Assembly (NCBI GenBank): GCA_017408685.1
Contig: JAFQUE010000003.1
Coordinates: 1-58,621, forward strand
Origin: Bacteroidaceae bacterium
GTDB lineage: Bacteria; Bacteroidota; Bacteroidia; Bacteroidales; Bacteroidaceae
Length of the DNA stretch: 58,621 nt
Direction: 5' to 3'
Below are positions 26,925-35,149 of this stretch, in pieces (within the stretch, counting starts at the first letter, position 1; the number at the start of each line of letters is the position of its first letter). The translations under genes and the position numbers were made by a program. The notes under the pieces are model-generated. The model saw only the letters and a list, made by a program, of their open reading frames with translations, was not told the DNA's origin and made no database searches.

Positions 26925-28112
26925 TCATTCTACTCCTAAATCCCTGAGCACCATAGTGGCAATAAGCGCCGCATAAAAATCATCCCATCCCTCATCTGCA
27001 GGAAATACTGCTCTGGCATATTCAATTGCCTTAGTCTTATCACGCTTCACTCCGGTACCTGTCTTATAGATATCAGCCATTAGAGCCAATGCACGCGGAA
27101 CATTTTGATTGGCAAGGGCCTCCAACTTGGCAATCCCTTGTGCTTTGTCAGGTTGTACATGCTTGCCAAGTATCATATAATACGCAATCATTGCCTCAGC
27201 CTGTAACGAACCCTGGTCAGCAGCCTTCAGATACCAATTTACATCATCATTGACATCTGCAAGGAAAAGTGAGGCGTCGGCACACCCTCTTTTCGAAGAG
27301 AGTACAAGCATCTGTTTCGCCTTATCCCTATCAAGTCCAAGACCGTGGGAACCATAATAATAGCATATTGCAAGTTCATACATGGCTAATGGATGACCAT
27401 TTTCGGCCGCATTCTCTAAGAGAATTAGTCCCTTTTCCGTTTCTTTCTCACCATAGACTCCATGCAGCAGAAGATAGCCATAATAGGCCCTTGCTTCCAG
27501 ATTACCTTCTATTGCCGCCTTCTCGTACCAATACAACGCTTTTTGGGTATCATGCTCAAAATAAATACCTTGTTCATAATGAGTAGCCAAAACATACATT
27601 GCTTCGTGATAATTCAGTTCTGCTGACTTTTCAAGCAGAATGTATGAATAGTTCACATCCCTTTCAACGTATTGTCCATCAAAATATATTCTGGCCAAAG
27701 TATATGTAGCCTCGGGCGAACCTGCCTCCACAGCCATTTTATACCAGTCAAGTGCTTTGCCTGCATCTTTGGGCTGGCCCAAAAGTCCCATATAATGGAC
27801 ATGTCCCATCTCACCCATTGCATCCGCATACCTTTGTTCTGCCGACTTTGTCAGCCACTTGAACGCTTCATCGGGGTTTTCGTCAAAATATATCCGGTAA
27901 AGATTGTACTGGGCTGCAGGATGATTGAGAGCTGCCGCTTTATGATAGAATTCCTTTGCAACAGTTGCATTCTTTTCACATCCGTTGAGCCCGTTACTAT
28001 ATTCCTCTGCTTTGTTAAAGAACTCTTCGGCCTGCAAGTTTGCATTCTGTGCGCATACACAACAAACAGACAAGAAAAAGAAAATTGTAAAAGAAAAACG
28101 AAGGGTTTTCAT
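26925..28112 (-). CDS. Secreted Sel1-like repeat protein
   Basis: 395 residues with a signal peptide (MKTLRFSFTIFFFLSVCCVCAQ). About nine Sel1/TPR-like helix pairs follow (e.g. AMGEMGHVHYMGLLGQPKDAGKALDWYKMAVEAG, ARAYYGYLLLHGVYGEKETEKGLILLENAAENG). Such repeats form a curved scaffold for protein-protein contacts. Two short repeats near 80 and 290 are imperfect. Its partner is unknown; the adjacent secreted protein downstream is a candidate. Probably periplasmic. Confidence 0.85.
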   Translation of the reverse strand: MKTLRFSFTIFFFLSVCCVCAQNANLQAEEFFNKAEEYSNGLNGCEKNATVAKEFYHKAAALNHPAAQYNLYRIYFDENPDEAFKWLTKSAEQRYADAMGEMGHVHYMGLLGQPKDAGKALDWYKMAVEAGSPEATYTLARIYFDGQYVERDVNYSYILLEKSAELNYHEAMYVLATHYEQGIYFEHDTQKALYWYEKAAIEGNLEARAYYGYLLLHGVYGEKETEKGLILLENAAENGHPLAMYELAICYYYGSHGLGLDRDKAKQMLVLSSKRGCADASLFLADVNDDVNWYLKAADQGSLQAEAMIAYYMILGKHVQPDKAQGIAKLEALANQNVPRALALMADIYKTGTGVKRDKTKAIEYARAVFPADEGWDDFYAALIATMVLRDLGVE

Positions 28113-28189
28113 AGTATTGCATTATGTTATACCTATGAACTCCCCAAATTCGGCATTAATAAACAAATAGTGAATTCAAGTATGGATAT

Positions 28190-28494
28190 AAAAAAGACGT
28201 GGGAGTTTCTACTTCTCGCTTATCCCACGTACAGGCTCTCGCATTGCCCCCACCCAAGGATAAGCAACGCAGCCAGCCCACGTCGTGACATATTATATGC
28301 AAAAGAGCGCCACTTTGTTCAGTGACGTGCGGATATAATACACCCAACGCAGACGTTCCGTTGCCGTATCTTCTTGGGTTTGTCAAATTTGCGAGATTTG
28401 TACGTAGAAGATAACGTCCGTAAACGTCCTTTTCTCAATGGCATTGCCATTGAATCCAAAATGTTACCCACCAACCCTTTCGGGCCAACTGAGT
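28190..28494 (-). ncRNA. Large structured RNA, unassigned
   Basis: No protein fits here, but the stretch has a strong minus-strand promoter and a T6 run at its end, giving about 300 nt of RNA. Helices seen (plus coordinates): GACGTGGG 28196-28203 with 28277-28284; GCTTATCC 28218-28225 with 28258-28265, nested inside it; CGCCACT 28308-28314 with 28321-28327; TATCTTCT 28367-28374 with 28406-28413, extended by GACGTT 28352-28357 with 28413-28418. A competing terminator-like helix pairs 28197-28203 with 28224-28230. The 3' half has a sequence (AGCGAGAAGTAGAAACT on the minus strand) that looks conserved. It is not tmRNA, SRP or RNase P RNA. A 6S-like, Bacteroidales-specific or HEARO-like RNA is possible, but I cannot assign it. 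Confidence 0.6.
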
Positions 28495-28499
28495 TTATG

Positions 28500-28530
28500 C
28501 AAATATAGAGAATCCGGAATAATGAGCAAA
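28500..28530 (-). promoter_or_regulatory. Promoter of the structured RNA
   Basis: Minus strand: TTTG (28527-28530), a 19-bp spacer and TATATTTG (28500-28507). One of the best promoter matches in the window. Confidence 0.8.
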
Positions 28531-28611
28531 AATTATTATCATTTTTTTACAAAGAAACCGGGTTTTCTGTTTTACAAATGAGAAGAAATCCCCTATGCCG
28601 TTTAGGTTTTT

Positions 28612-28810
28612 TACCTTTGACGATTTGGGAATAAACATTGCAAGGGAGTTATTCCCGCCCCCTCCCGTATCATGCAGATATTACTGTAACAATGTTGTTG
28701 GCGCAGCAGCAACTGTCGTAGGGTTCGCAGCACTCAGCCGGAAGTTTAGTAGATTACTTCTGCTGCCCGCTGGTTGAATGCAGTCATGCAAAACTATTTT
28801 GATTTTTTGG
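28612..28810 (+). other. Possible short RNA downstream of an orphan -7 box
   Basis: TACCTTTG at 28612-28619 is a good -7 box without a gene after it. The following 170 bases hold a GGGAATAA/TTATTCCC hairpin (about 28628-28657) and a CAGC..GAAGT/ACTTC..GCTG hairpin (about 28735-28767), with a T-run near 28803-28808. A 60-codon frame here looks non-coding. A small RNA is possible but unproven; otherwise this is empty intergenic DNA. Confidence 0.3.
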
Positions 28811-28835
28811 AATAAGGTGAGCCAAGGTTCCTCCA

Positions 28836-29447
28836 CTACACTTGCAGCCCCAGTTTCTTTAATCTTGAATGTATTGCTCCCGGTTTGCGGCGGAAATGTT
28901 CGGCGAGTTCTTCTACAGTAGCACCCTCACCCCAAAGAGAGAGCAGTTCCTCGTCATTGTTGTCGGTCCAGGGCATATATGCATTAGGAAATTCCTGCCG
29001 GCAGGCATAGACAGAATATCGTGGTTCGCCTGTCAACTGTTTGTAGGCCTTGAGGTATTTTTTTAGTCGTTTTACATCTTTGTCCGATAGATAAGGAAGA
29101 CGACGGATATCCATATTATCACTCAAGTCATTGAGTTTTACAGCCACTGCCAATGGATTGTCCTTTATGCGGGTTATAAACTTGTCATAGGGTTCATTTG
29201 CAGAAAGTTTTGTGAGACAACGCAATGCTGCAATTATTTCAGCAGAGAAACCTTCGGCCTCAAGCATTTCAAATGTCCAGCCGCTGTCCTCGACGACATC
29301 GTGCAGTACTCCGGCAATCTTCTCTTCAAGAGACTTGCCGGCAGCCATAACACGCAGCGGATGAGTTATATACTCACACCCGGCCTTGTCCAACTGTCCG
29401 CGATGAGCCTCGGTTGCAATCTCTATCGCCCTTTCAAGAGTACTCAT
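28836..29447 (-). CDS. HD-domain alarmone-hydrolase-like protein with C-terminal HTH-like tail
   Basis: 203 residues. Residues 1-140 match the HD hydrolase of RelA/SpoT and Mesh1 proteins: AHRGQLDKAGCEYITHPLRVM, VLHDVVEDSGWTFEML (HD..ED metal and catalytic motif, about 47-62) and VKLNDLSDNMDIRR. The predicted reaction is removal of pyrophosphate from (p)ppGpp or a related nucleotide. No synthetase domain is present. Residues 155-203 (MPWTDNNDEELLSLWGEG...RRKPGAIHSRLKKLGL) resemble the Myb/SANT-like helix-turn-helix tail found on some Bacteroidetes helicases. Third gene of the uvrD-nspC operon (1-bp gap). Confidence 0.82.
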   Translation of the reverse strand: MSTLERAIEIATEAHRGQLDKAGCEYITHPLRVMAAGKSLEEKIAGVLHDVVEDSGWTFEMLEAEGFSAEIIAALRCLTKLSANEPYDKFITRIKDNPLAVAVKLNDLSDNMDIRRLPYLSDKDVKRLKKYLKAYKQLTGEPRYSVYACRQEFPNAYMPWTDNNDEELLSLWGEGATVEELAEHFRRKPGAIHSRLKKLGLQV

Positions 29448-29448
29448 A

Positions 29449-30630
29449 TCAGCACATGCGGTCTCTGTAGTCCTCGTACCCGAAGACTTTATACATCTCC
29501 AGTTCGCCGTTCTCGTGCAGCAGCGCTATGCTTGGGTGTGATATTCCGTTGAACATGTTTGTCTTCACCGTGGTGTAATGTATCATATCCTCGAACACCA
29601 CTTTGTCGCCTACCTTCAACGGCTGCGGGAATTTCCAACTGCCCATATAATCGCCGCTCAAGCAACTGTTGCCACCCAAGCGGTATATATTCTCCTCGAA
29701 TGGAGCACCCTTCACGGCACTGGCCTCAAGCGATTCGGCACCTGTAACAACCGGTTGATAGGGCATTTCAAGACAATCGGGCATGTGGCATGTAAAACTT
29801 ACATTCAGGATTGCTGTACGAATGCCACGGCTCTCCACAATATCCACTACTTCGGAAACGAGTGAACCCGTCTGCCATGCAAATGCCGAGCCCGGTTCAA
29901 GAATGACCTGCAGGTTGGGATAACGGCTACGCAGTCCTTTGAGCAGGGCAATGAGGTGCTCTACATCATAGTCCTTACGTGTCATCAAGTGCCCGCCACC
30001 AAGGTTCAGCCACTTTATTTTCGGCAGCCACTTGCCGAATTTTTCTTCAATGTGCACCAACGTATTTTCAAGTGCATAGGAACTTGACTCGCAGTGGCAA
30101 TGGCAATGGAAGCCCTCGATACCGGCGGGAAGTTCACCGGGCAGCAGGTCGGCCGTAACGCCGAAACGGCTACCGGGAGCACAGGGATTATAAAGTTCAG
30201 TCTCAATCTCGGAATATTCGGGATTTATGCGTATACCGCATGAAATCTCATGCCCGGCCTCTTTCGTCATGGGATAGAAGCGCTCATACTGCGTCAGTGA
30301 ATTGAACGATATGTGGCTGCTGCAACGCATTATTTCACCGAACTCTTCCGTGGTATATGCGGGCGAAAAGGCATGCGCCCTGCTGCCGAACTCCTCAAAA
30401 GCAAGACGGGCCTCATGAATGGAACTCGCAGTCACCGAGTTAATATACTCGCGGAAGATAGGAAAACTCTTCCACAAAGCAAATGCCTTGAAAGCAAGAA
30501 TTATCTCTACACCGGCCTCACGCGCCACGCGGCTTATGAGAGCAAGATTCCTGCGCAAGAGAGCCTCCTCCATGACATAGCATGGTGACGGCACCTTATT
30601 AATAAGGTCTTTATCCATTATCTTATACAT
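29449..30630 (-). CDS. nspC: Carboxynorspermidine/carboxyspermidine decarboxylase
   Basis: 393 residues. A PLP fold-III decarboxylase that makes spermidine or norspermidine in the alternative polyamine pathway. The N-terminal SPCYVMEEALLRRNL, the PLP lysine in ILAFKAFALW (about residue 48), the HCHCHCESSSYALENTL block and the C-terminal GGNSCLSGDYMGSW (active-site Cys, about 330) fit NspC. The partner dehydrogenase is not in the window. Its ATG overlaps the uvrD stop by one base (TAATG); an alternative ATG is four codons in. Confidence 0.92.
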   Translation of the reverse strand: MYKIMDKDLINKVPSPCYVMEEALLRRNLALISRVAREAGVEIILAFKAFALWKSFPIFREYINSVTASSIHEARLAFEEFGSRAHAFSPAYTTEEFGEIMRCSSHISFNSLTQYERFYPMTKEAGHEISCGIRINPEYSEIETELYNPCAPGSRFGVTADLLPGELPAGIEGFHCHCHCESSSYALENTLVHIEEKFGKWLPKIKWLNLGGGHLMTRKDYDVEHLIALLKGLRSRYPNLQVILEPGSAFAWQTGSLVSEVVDIVESRGIRTAILNVSFTCHMPDCLEMPYQPVVTGAESLEASAVKGAPFEENIYRLGGNSCLSGDYMGSWKFPQPLKVGDKVVFEDMIHYTTVKTNMFNGISHPSIALLHENGELEMYKVFGYEDYRDRMC

Positions 30631-33035
30631 TATCCAATAATCTTTAGTTTTGCAAATTTAAGCAGCAGGGTCTTCACTCCTGCATTCTGGAATTTTATTG
30701 TAGCCTTGGCATTCTCACCGGAACCTTCGGTTGCCCGCACCTCGCCCACTCCAAAGCGGTCGTGCTGCACAATCATCCCCACGCTCAACGCTGCAGGGTT
30801 GCTCTTGGGAGCATGGAAATCACGCTCTACATCGGATACACGGCGCAGGTTGGCCGGTTTCTGCATAAAGGCCGAAGCACTGATTACACGCTTACCCTGC
30901 CCAGGTTCGTTCTGCAGTGCGGCACGGGAACCGGCGCCCCCTTGTGATTGGTGCCCATCCCATGAACGGCGGTCGCCAAACGAGCTCTGGCGTGAAGCAC
31001 CGTTGGTAGCGCCGAACATGCCACCGCCGCGCCATGACTGCCCGCTTTGCCGGGAGTGTTGCTGCACCCCACCCTGCATGGCAACATAGCGCGAATCGAT
31101 TTCCTTTATAAAACGACTCGGTTCACAAAAGTTGAATTGCCCGAACTTGTAACGGCTTTTGGCAAAGGAGAGTACGCAATGGTCTTTCGCACGGGTTATG
31201 GCAACATAGAACAGACGACGTTCCTCCTCCATCTCACGCAGCGAACTCTGTGCGCACTGGTTTGGGAAAAGGTCCTCTTCAAGACCCACAATGAACACCG
31301 TGCGGAACTCAAGCCCCTTGGCCGAGTGTATTGTCATTAGCGTCACATGGTTACCGTCGTCTTCATCCTTGGCGTCAAGGTCGGTTATGAGCGCAACCTC
31401 AGAGAGGAAATCCACAAGTTTATCGTTGCTGTTGCCCTCTTCGCGACGCACATCGACAAAATCGGCAATGCCGCTCATGAGTTCCTGAACATTCTCCTGA
31501 CGCGCCTTACCCTCGACACTGTTATCATTGTTGAACTCCATGAGCATGCCACTCTCCTGCAGCACAAGGCGTGCCGTTTCAATGGCATTCTTCTCCTGTG
31601 CATAAACAGTGAAGCGGTCTATCATGGCTGCAAAAAACTGCAGTTTGGCAAATGTGCCCTTTGTCACATCAAGCGCCGGCTGGAAAGGGTCGGCGATGAC
31701 TTGCCAGAAACTTGTTCCGCGCTCCATTGCCGCGTCTTTCACCTTCTGCAGGGTCTTGTCACCGATACCGCGTGCCGGGAAATTGATAATGCGTTTGAAC
31801 GCTTCCTCGTCGCTGTTGTTGCATATCAGACGGAAGTAGGCAATGACATCCTTGATTTCCTTGCGCTGATAGAACGAGAGACCACCATAAATCCTGTAAG
31901 GATAGGAGCGTTTGCGGAAGACCTCTTCAAATATACGTGATTGGGCATTGGTGCGGTACAGTATGGCAAAATCACTGAATTGCAGGCCTTCGCGGCGGCG
32001 CAGTTCGGCAATCTTGTTCGCCACAATCTCGCCCTCTTCAAAGTCGGAATATGCCGAATAGAGCGAAAGCGGTTCACCCTCGCCACGGTCGGAGAAGACC
32101 GTTTTCTTTATCTGTTCCTGATTGCGTGCGATAAGACTGTTCGCAGCATTTACAATCATCTTCGTGGAACGGTAGTTCTGCTCGAGTTTGAATATTTTTG
32201 CCCCTCCGTAGCGCTCGGTAAAACCGAGGATATTCCCAATGTCCGCACCGCGGAACGAATATATACTCTGCGCGTCATCACCTACAACACATATTGCCTT
32301 ACGTGCCTGAGTCAGTTGCCACACAATGCAACCCTGTACATAGTTCGTATCCTGGAACTCATCGACAAGCACATAGCGGAAACGTTCCACATACTGTTCA
32401 AGCACCTCGGGCATGTCCCTGAAGAGCCTGTATGTATTCACCAGCAGGTCATCAAAATCCATTGCATTGGCAAGGCGGCAACGTTCGGCATACCTTTTAT
32501 ATATTTCATATGTCGATGGTATTTTTGCATGCAGGTCGTCACGGCGTAGCCCCTGGTCATTCTCATAGTCGCCGGGAGAGATAAGCGCACTCTTGGCTGC
32601 CGAAATACGCTCGGCAACGGCATTCGGTTTATACACCTTGTCATCGAGTTGCATTTCCTTTATGATACTCTTTACAAGACTGCGCGAATCGGCCTGGTCA
32701 TATATGGTAAACTGCGGACTGTAACCTATGTGGTGTGCCTCGCGACGCAGTATCTTGGAAAAGACCGAGTGAAAGGTTCCCATCCAGAGCATTGAGGCAG
32801 CCCTCTCGCCCACACGTGCTGCAATTCGCTCCTTCATCTCCCCGGCAGCCTTGTTTGTAAATGTAAGAGCAAGGATAGACCATGGTTCATATCCATGTTC
32901 GAGCAAATAGGCAATCTTGTATGTGAGCACACGTGTTTTACCCGACCCCGCACCGGCAATCACCAGCGAAGGACCATCGAGATACCGCACAGCGTCGAGT
33001 TGCGCTCCGTTAAGTTCTTCTTCGAAGTTTATCAT
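30630..33035 (-). CDS. UvrD/PcrA-type DNA helicase
   Basis: 801 residues. A superfamily-1 3'-5' helicase of DNA repair and replication-fork processing. Motif Ia-type Walker A is GAGSGKT (about 26-32), Walker B is LVDEFQDTNY, motif III is GDDAQSIYSFRGAD, motif IV is QNYRST, and motifs V and VI are VTLMTIHSAKGLEF and LFYVAITRAKD. A Ser/Gly/Gln-rich linker (about 650-715) leads to a small C-terminal domain (VGMIVQHDRFGVGEVRA...VKTLLLKFAKLKII), as in PcrA. ATG at 33035 is chosen since a TATCTTCG box lies at 33063-33070; an upstream in-frame extension to 33143 reads as non-protein. Confidence 0.95.
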   Translation of the reverse strand: MINFEEELNGAQLDAVRYLDGPSLVIAGAGSGKTRVLTYKIAYLLEHGYEPWSILALTFTNKAAGEMKERIAARVGERAASMLWMGTFHSVFSKILRREAHHIGYSPQFTIYDQADSRSLVKSIIKEMQLDDKVYKPNAVAERISAAKSALISPGDYENDQGLRRDDLHAKIPSTYEIYKRYAERCRLANAMDFDDLLVNTYRLFRDMPEVLEQYVERFRYVLVDEFQDTNYVQGCIVWQLTQARKAICVVGDDAQSIYSFRGADIGNILGFTERYGGAKIFKLEQNYRSTKMIVNAANSLIARNQEQIKKTVFSDRGEGEPLSLYSAYSDFEEGEIVANKIAELRRREGLQFSDFAILYRTNAQSRIFEEVFRKRSYPYRIYGGLSFYQRKEIKDVIAYFRLICNNSDEEAFKRIINFPARGIGDKTLQKVKDAAMERGTSFWQVIADPFQPALDVTKGTFAKLQFFAAMIDRFTVYAQEKNAIETARLVLQESGMLMEFNNDNSVEGKARQENVQELMSGIADFVDVRREEGNSNDKLVDFLSEVALITDLDAKDEDDGNHVTLMTIHSAKGLEFRTVFIVGLEEDLFPNQCAQSSLREMEEERRLFYVAITRAKDHCVLSFAKSRYKFGQFNFCEPSRFIKEIDSRYVAMQGGVQQHSRQSGQSWRGGGMFGATNGASRQSSFGDRRSWDGHQSQGGAGSRAALQNEPGQGKRVISASAFMQKPANLRRVSDVERDFHAPKSNPAALSVGMIVQHDRFGVGEVRATEGSGENAKATIKFQNAGVKTLLLKFAKLKIIG

Positions 33036-33062
33036 TGTTGCACCAACAGCCAATAATTTCCG

Positions 33063-33070
33063 CGAAGATA
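33063..33070 (-). promoter_or_regulatory. -7 box of the uvrD operon
   Basis: TATCTTCG on the minus strand, 28 bp before the uvrD ATG. Confidence 0.55.
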
Positions 33071-33151
33071 GCGAAAATCCCGCACATTTCCGAACACAAC
33101 CCCGCAAACCTTGTTTAGAAGATATATAAACCCGCAAAAGCACTTACAACC

Positions 33152-33769
33152 ATGAGCAATTTAGTAAAAGAAAACCGCACCGGTTTCCAAATGCCGGTAC
33201 TGATTTACCCCACCGGTGCATTGGCACCTGTGATAAGTCAGGCAACAATGGAAATGCACTACGGCAAGCACCTTCAGACGTATGTCGACAACTTGAACAA
33301 GTTTGTAACAGGCACCGATTTCGAGGGCCTCACACTACGCGAGATTATAATGCAGGCACCGCCGGGACCACTATTGAACAATGCAGGGCAGGTTTTGAAC
33401 CATTCGCTTTATTTCGAGCAGTTCACGCCCAACCCGCAAGGCAACAATACTCCCGGGCACAACCTCAAGGAGTTCATACACTTCGATTTCGGGAATTTCG
33501 AGACGCTTAAAAAGAAGATGGAGGAAGCAGCCGCTTCACTCTTCGGCAGCGGTTGGGTGTGGCTGGCACAGGAAGAGAGCGGCAAACTGGGTATTGTGAG
33601 CTGCCCTAACGGCGACACACCTTTGCGCCACAGGATGACACCGCTCTACGGTATTGATGTATGGGAACATGCCTATTACCTCGACTACCAGAACCGGCGT
33701 GCCGAGCATGTGAAAAGACTTTGGGAGATTGTAGACTGGGAAATGGTCGAAAGCAGACTTGACATATAA
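33152..33769 (+). CDS. sodB: Superoxide dismutase (Fe/Mn)
   Basis: 205 residues. It dismutates superoxide to oxygen and hydrogen peroxide and protects this presumably anaerobic organism during oxygen exposure. The four metal ligands are in MHYGKHLQTYV (His), LNHSLYFEQF (His), and DVWEHAYYLDYQNRRAEHV (Asp and His). The GSGWVWLA and NNAGQVLNH blocks are standard for the family. Iron versus manganese (or cambialistic) use cannot be settled by eye. Divergent from uvrD. The stop codon is inside a 46-bp palindrome. Confidence 0.95.
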   Translation: MSNLVKENRTGFQMPVLIYPTGALAPVISQATMEMHYGKHLQTYVDNLNKFVTGTDFEGLTLREIIMQAPPGPLLNNAGQVLNHSLYFEQFTPNPQGNNTPGHNLKEFIHFDFGNFETLKKKMEEAAASLFGSGWVWLAQEESGKLGIVSCPNGDTPLRHRMTPLYGIDVWEHAYYLDYQNRRAEHVKRLWEIVDWEMVESRLDI

Positions 33770-33809
33770 CCGATTAAGGCGCCATATATGGCGCCTTAAT
33801 CGGTTATAT
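33764..33809. terminator. 46-bp perfect palindrome, bidirectional terminator
   Basis: A perfect inverted repeat (20-base arms around ATATAT) covering the sod stop codon and lying before the convergent EEP nuclease gene. Confidence 0.85.
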
Positions 33810-33830
33810 GACACTTTGAAAACAATGTGA

Positions 33831-34871
33831 CTATCTTGCCTCTTTTACCAAATACACTATCACCGGCAAGTGGTCACTGTATCCATTAAGCCACACACCT
33901 CCTGCATGGGTGCGCAAGGTGTTGCCTTTGTAGCGTCCCTCCTGCTGGAACATATAATTGCGGGAGAAGATTTCTGTCTTGTAGAGTTTCAATGTAGAAC
34001 GGTCGTTGCCAAGCAGGTTGCCGGAAACCACAATCTGGTCAAAAAGATTCCATTTGCCTTTGTACTTGAGCGTACCGTGCCCCTTCTTGCGGAGGATATT
34101 CCACCAAGGATTATAAAGGTCGGTTGCACCTTTCACCTCCTCTTTCTCACGCACGGCACCAAGACACTTCTTCATACTCTTGTTATCGGGGTCATCGTTC
34201 ATATCACCCATAATGAGTACTTTGGTGTCGGGTTGTTCATTCATTATTGAGTCCTTGAGTTGGCGCACCAGAACTCCGGCGCGTTCGCGCGCAGGGGATT
34301 TGGCATAACGTGATGGCCAGTGGTTTACGATAATGTGAACCACTTCGCCGCCCATTTCGCCGCTTACGATAAGGAAACCACGGGTCTTGTATGTAGTGTC
34401 GTTATCTTCGGTTGTATAAGGGGCAAGTTTCGAAGCAATGGGTTTAAAGAGTTTAGGATTGTAGAGCAAACCGCAATCGACGCCTCGCTTGTCGGGGCCC
34501 TCGATATGTACGAAATCCCAACCACGCGGAGCAAGAATCTCATGATTCACAAGGTCGGCCAGCACACGACTGTTCTCGATTTCCGAAACGCCCACCGCCG
34601 CCATTCCTGCCGGAACGACATCAGTACCCATCTCATTGAGCACCGTGGCCATATTCTTGAGTTTATTGGTATACTTGAGGGTTCCCCACTTGTTTGTTCC
34701 GTCGGGCAAGAACTCATAGTCATTCTTTCCCTGGTCATGGATAGTGTCGAAAAGGTTCTCGAGGTTGTAGAAACCCACACTGTAGACCTCATACTTCTTC
34801 TGTTGGGCAAATGCTGTAGAAAGGAACACGAACAACATGAGCACAACCATCATGCAACTATACTTTCTCAT
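33831..34871 (-). CDS. Secreted endonuclease/exonuclease/phosphatase-family protein
   Basis: 346 residues from ATG 34871 (MRKYSC). A signal peptide (about 1-23) precedes the EEP fold. Family motifs are GFYNLENLFDTIHD (metal-site Asn/Glu), GVSEIEN (about 96), IVNHWPSRY, LIMGDMNDDPDN and the C-terminal SDHLPVIVYLV (catalytic Asp-His). EEP enzymes cleave phosphodiester bonds in DNA, RNA or phospholipids. Periplasmic or surface location is predicted. It may supply nucleic-acid fragments to a transport system such as the one at 36.4-42.5 kb, but it is on the other strand with ilvC between. Confidence 0.85.
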   Translation of the reverse strand: MRKYSCMMVVLMLFVFLSTAFAQQKKYEVYSVGFYNLENLFDTIHDQGKNDYEFLPDGTNKWGTLKYTNKLKNMATVLNEMGTDVVPAGMAAVGVSEIENSRVLADLVNHEILAPRGWDFVHIEGPDKRGVDCGLLYNPKLFKPIASKLAPYTTEDNDTTYKTRGFLIVSGEMGGEVVHIIVNHWPSRYAKSPARERAGVLVRQLKDSIMNEQPDTKVLIMGDMNDDPDNKSMKKCLGAVREKEEVKGATDLYNPWWNILRKKGHGTLKYKGKWNLFDQIVVSGNLLGNDRSTLKLYKTEIFSRNYMFQQEGRYKGNTLRTHAGGVWLNGYSDHLPVIVYLVKEAR

Positions 34872-35063
34872 TATATATATATTGTTTTGTTTCTGCATTT
34901 TTACGGTGGGTAAAATTAATGAAAAAAAACGTCTGTTGTATCATGGATACAGGATTTATATTCCAAATAAATGAAAAAATCGGTATTCTCCACCCTGCAC
35001 AGTCCAACATACAGCATTCTGAATCAATTTGTAATATATTTTTACGCATAAATTCCTTTTTTC

Positions 35064-35095
35064 TTTGATTTTGTCAAATTTTACTATTACTTTCG
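35064..35095 (+). promoter_or_regulatory. Promoter of ilvC
   Basis: TTTG (35064-35067), a 20-bp spacer and TACTTTCG (35088-35095), 55 bp before the ATG. No leader-peptide attenuator was recognised in the leader. Confidence 0.65.
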
Positions 35096-35149
35096 CGGTC
35101 CGAATCAATTCAACATATCCGAAATAACAATAATTAAAACTATACAATA

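Noticed and set aside
28190-28494. tmRNA (ssrA) at the structured RNA locus
   Set aside because: There is no tRNA-like Ala acceptor domain, no GGGGCTG start and no tag-peptide frame ending in ALAA.
28595-28777. A 60-codon open frame on the plus strand
   Set aside because: It begins within a promoter-like region, has no recognisable motif, and its composition is not protein-like. I treat the stretch as non-coding.
33036-33143. 36-residue N-terminal extension of the UvrD helicase
   Set aside because: The extension covers the TATCTTCG promoter box and is not helicase-like. The ATG at 33035 gives the standard N-terminus.
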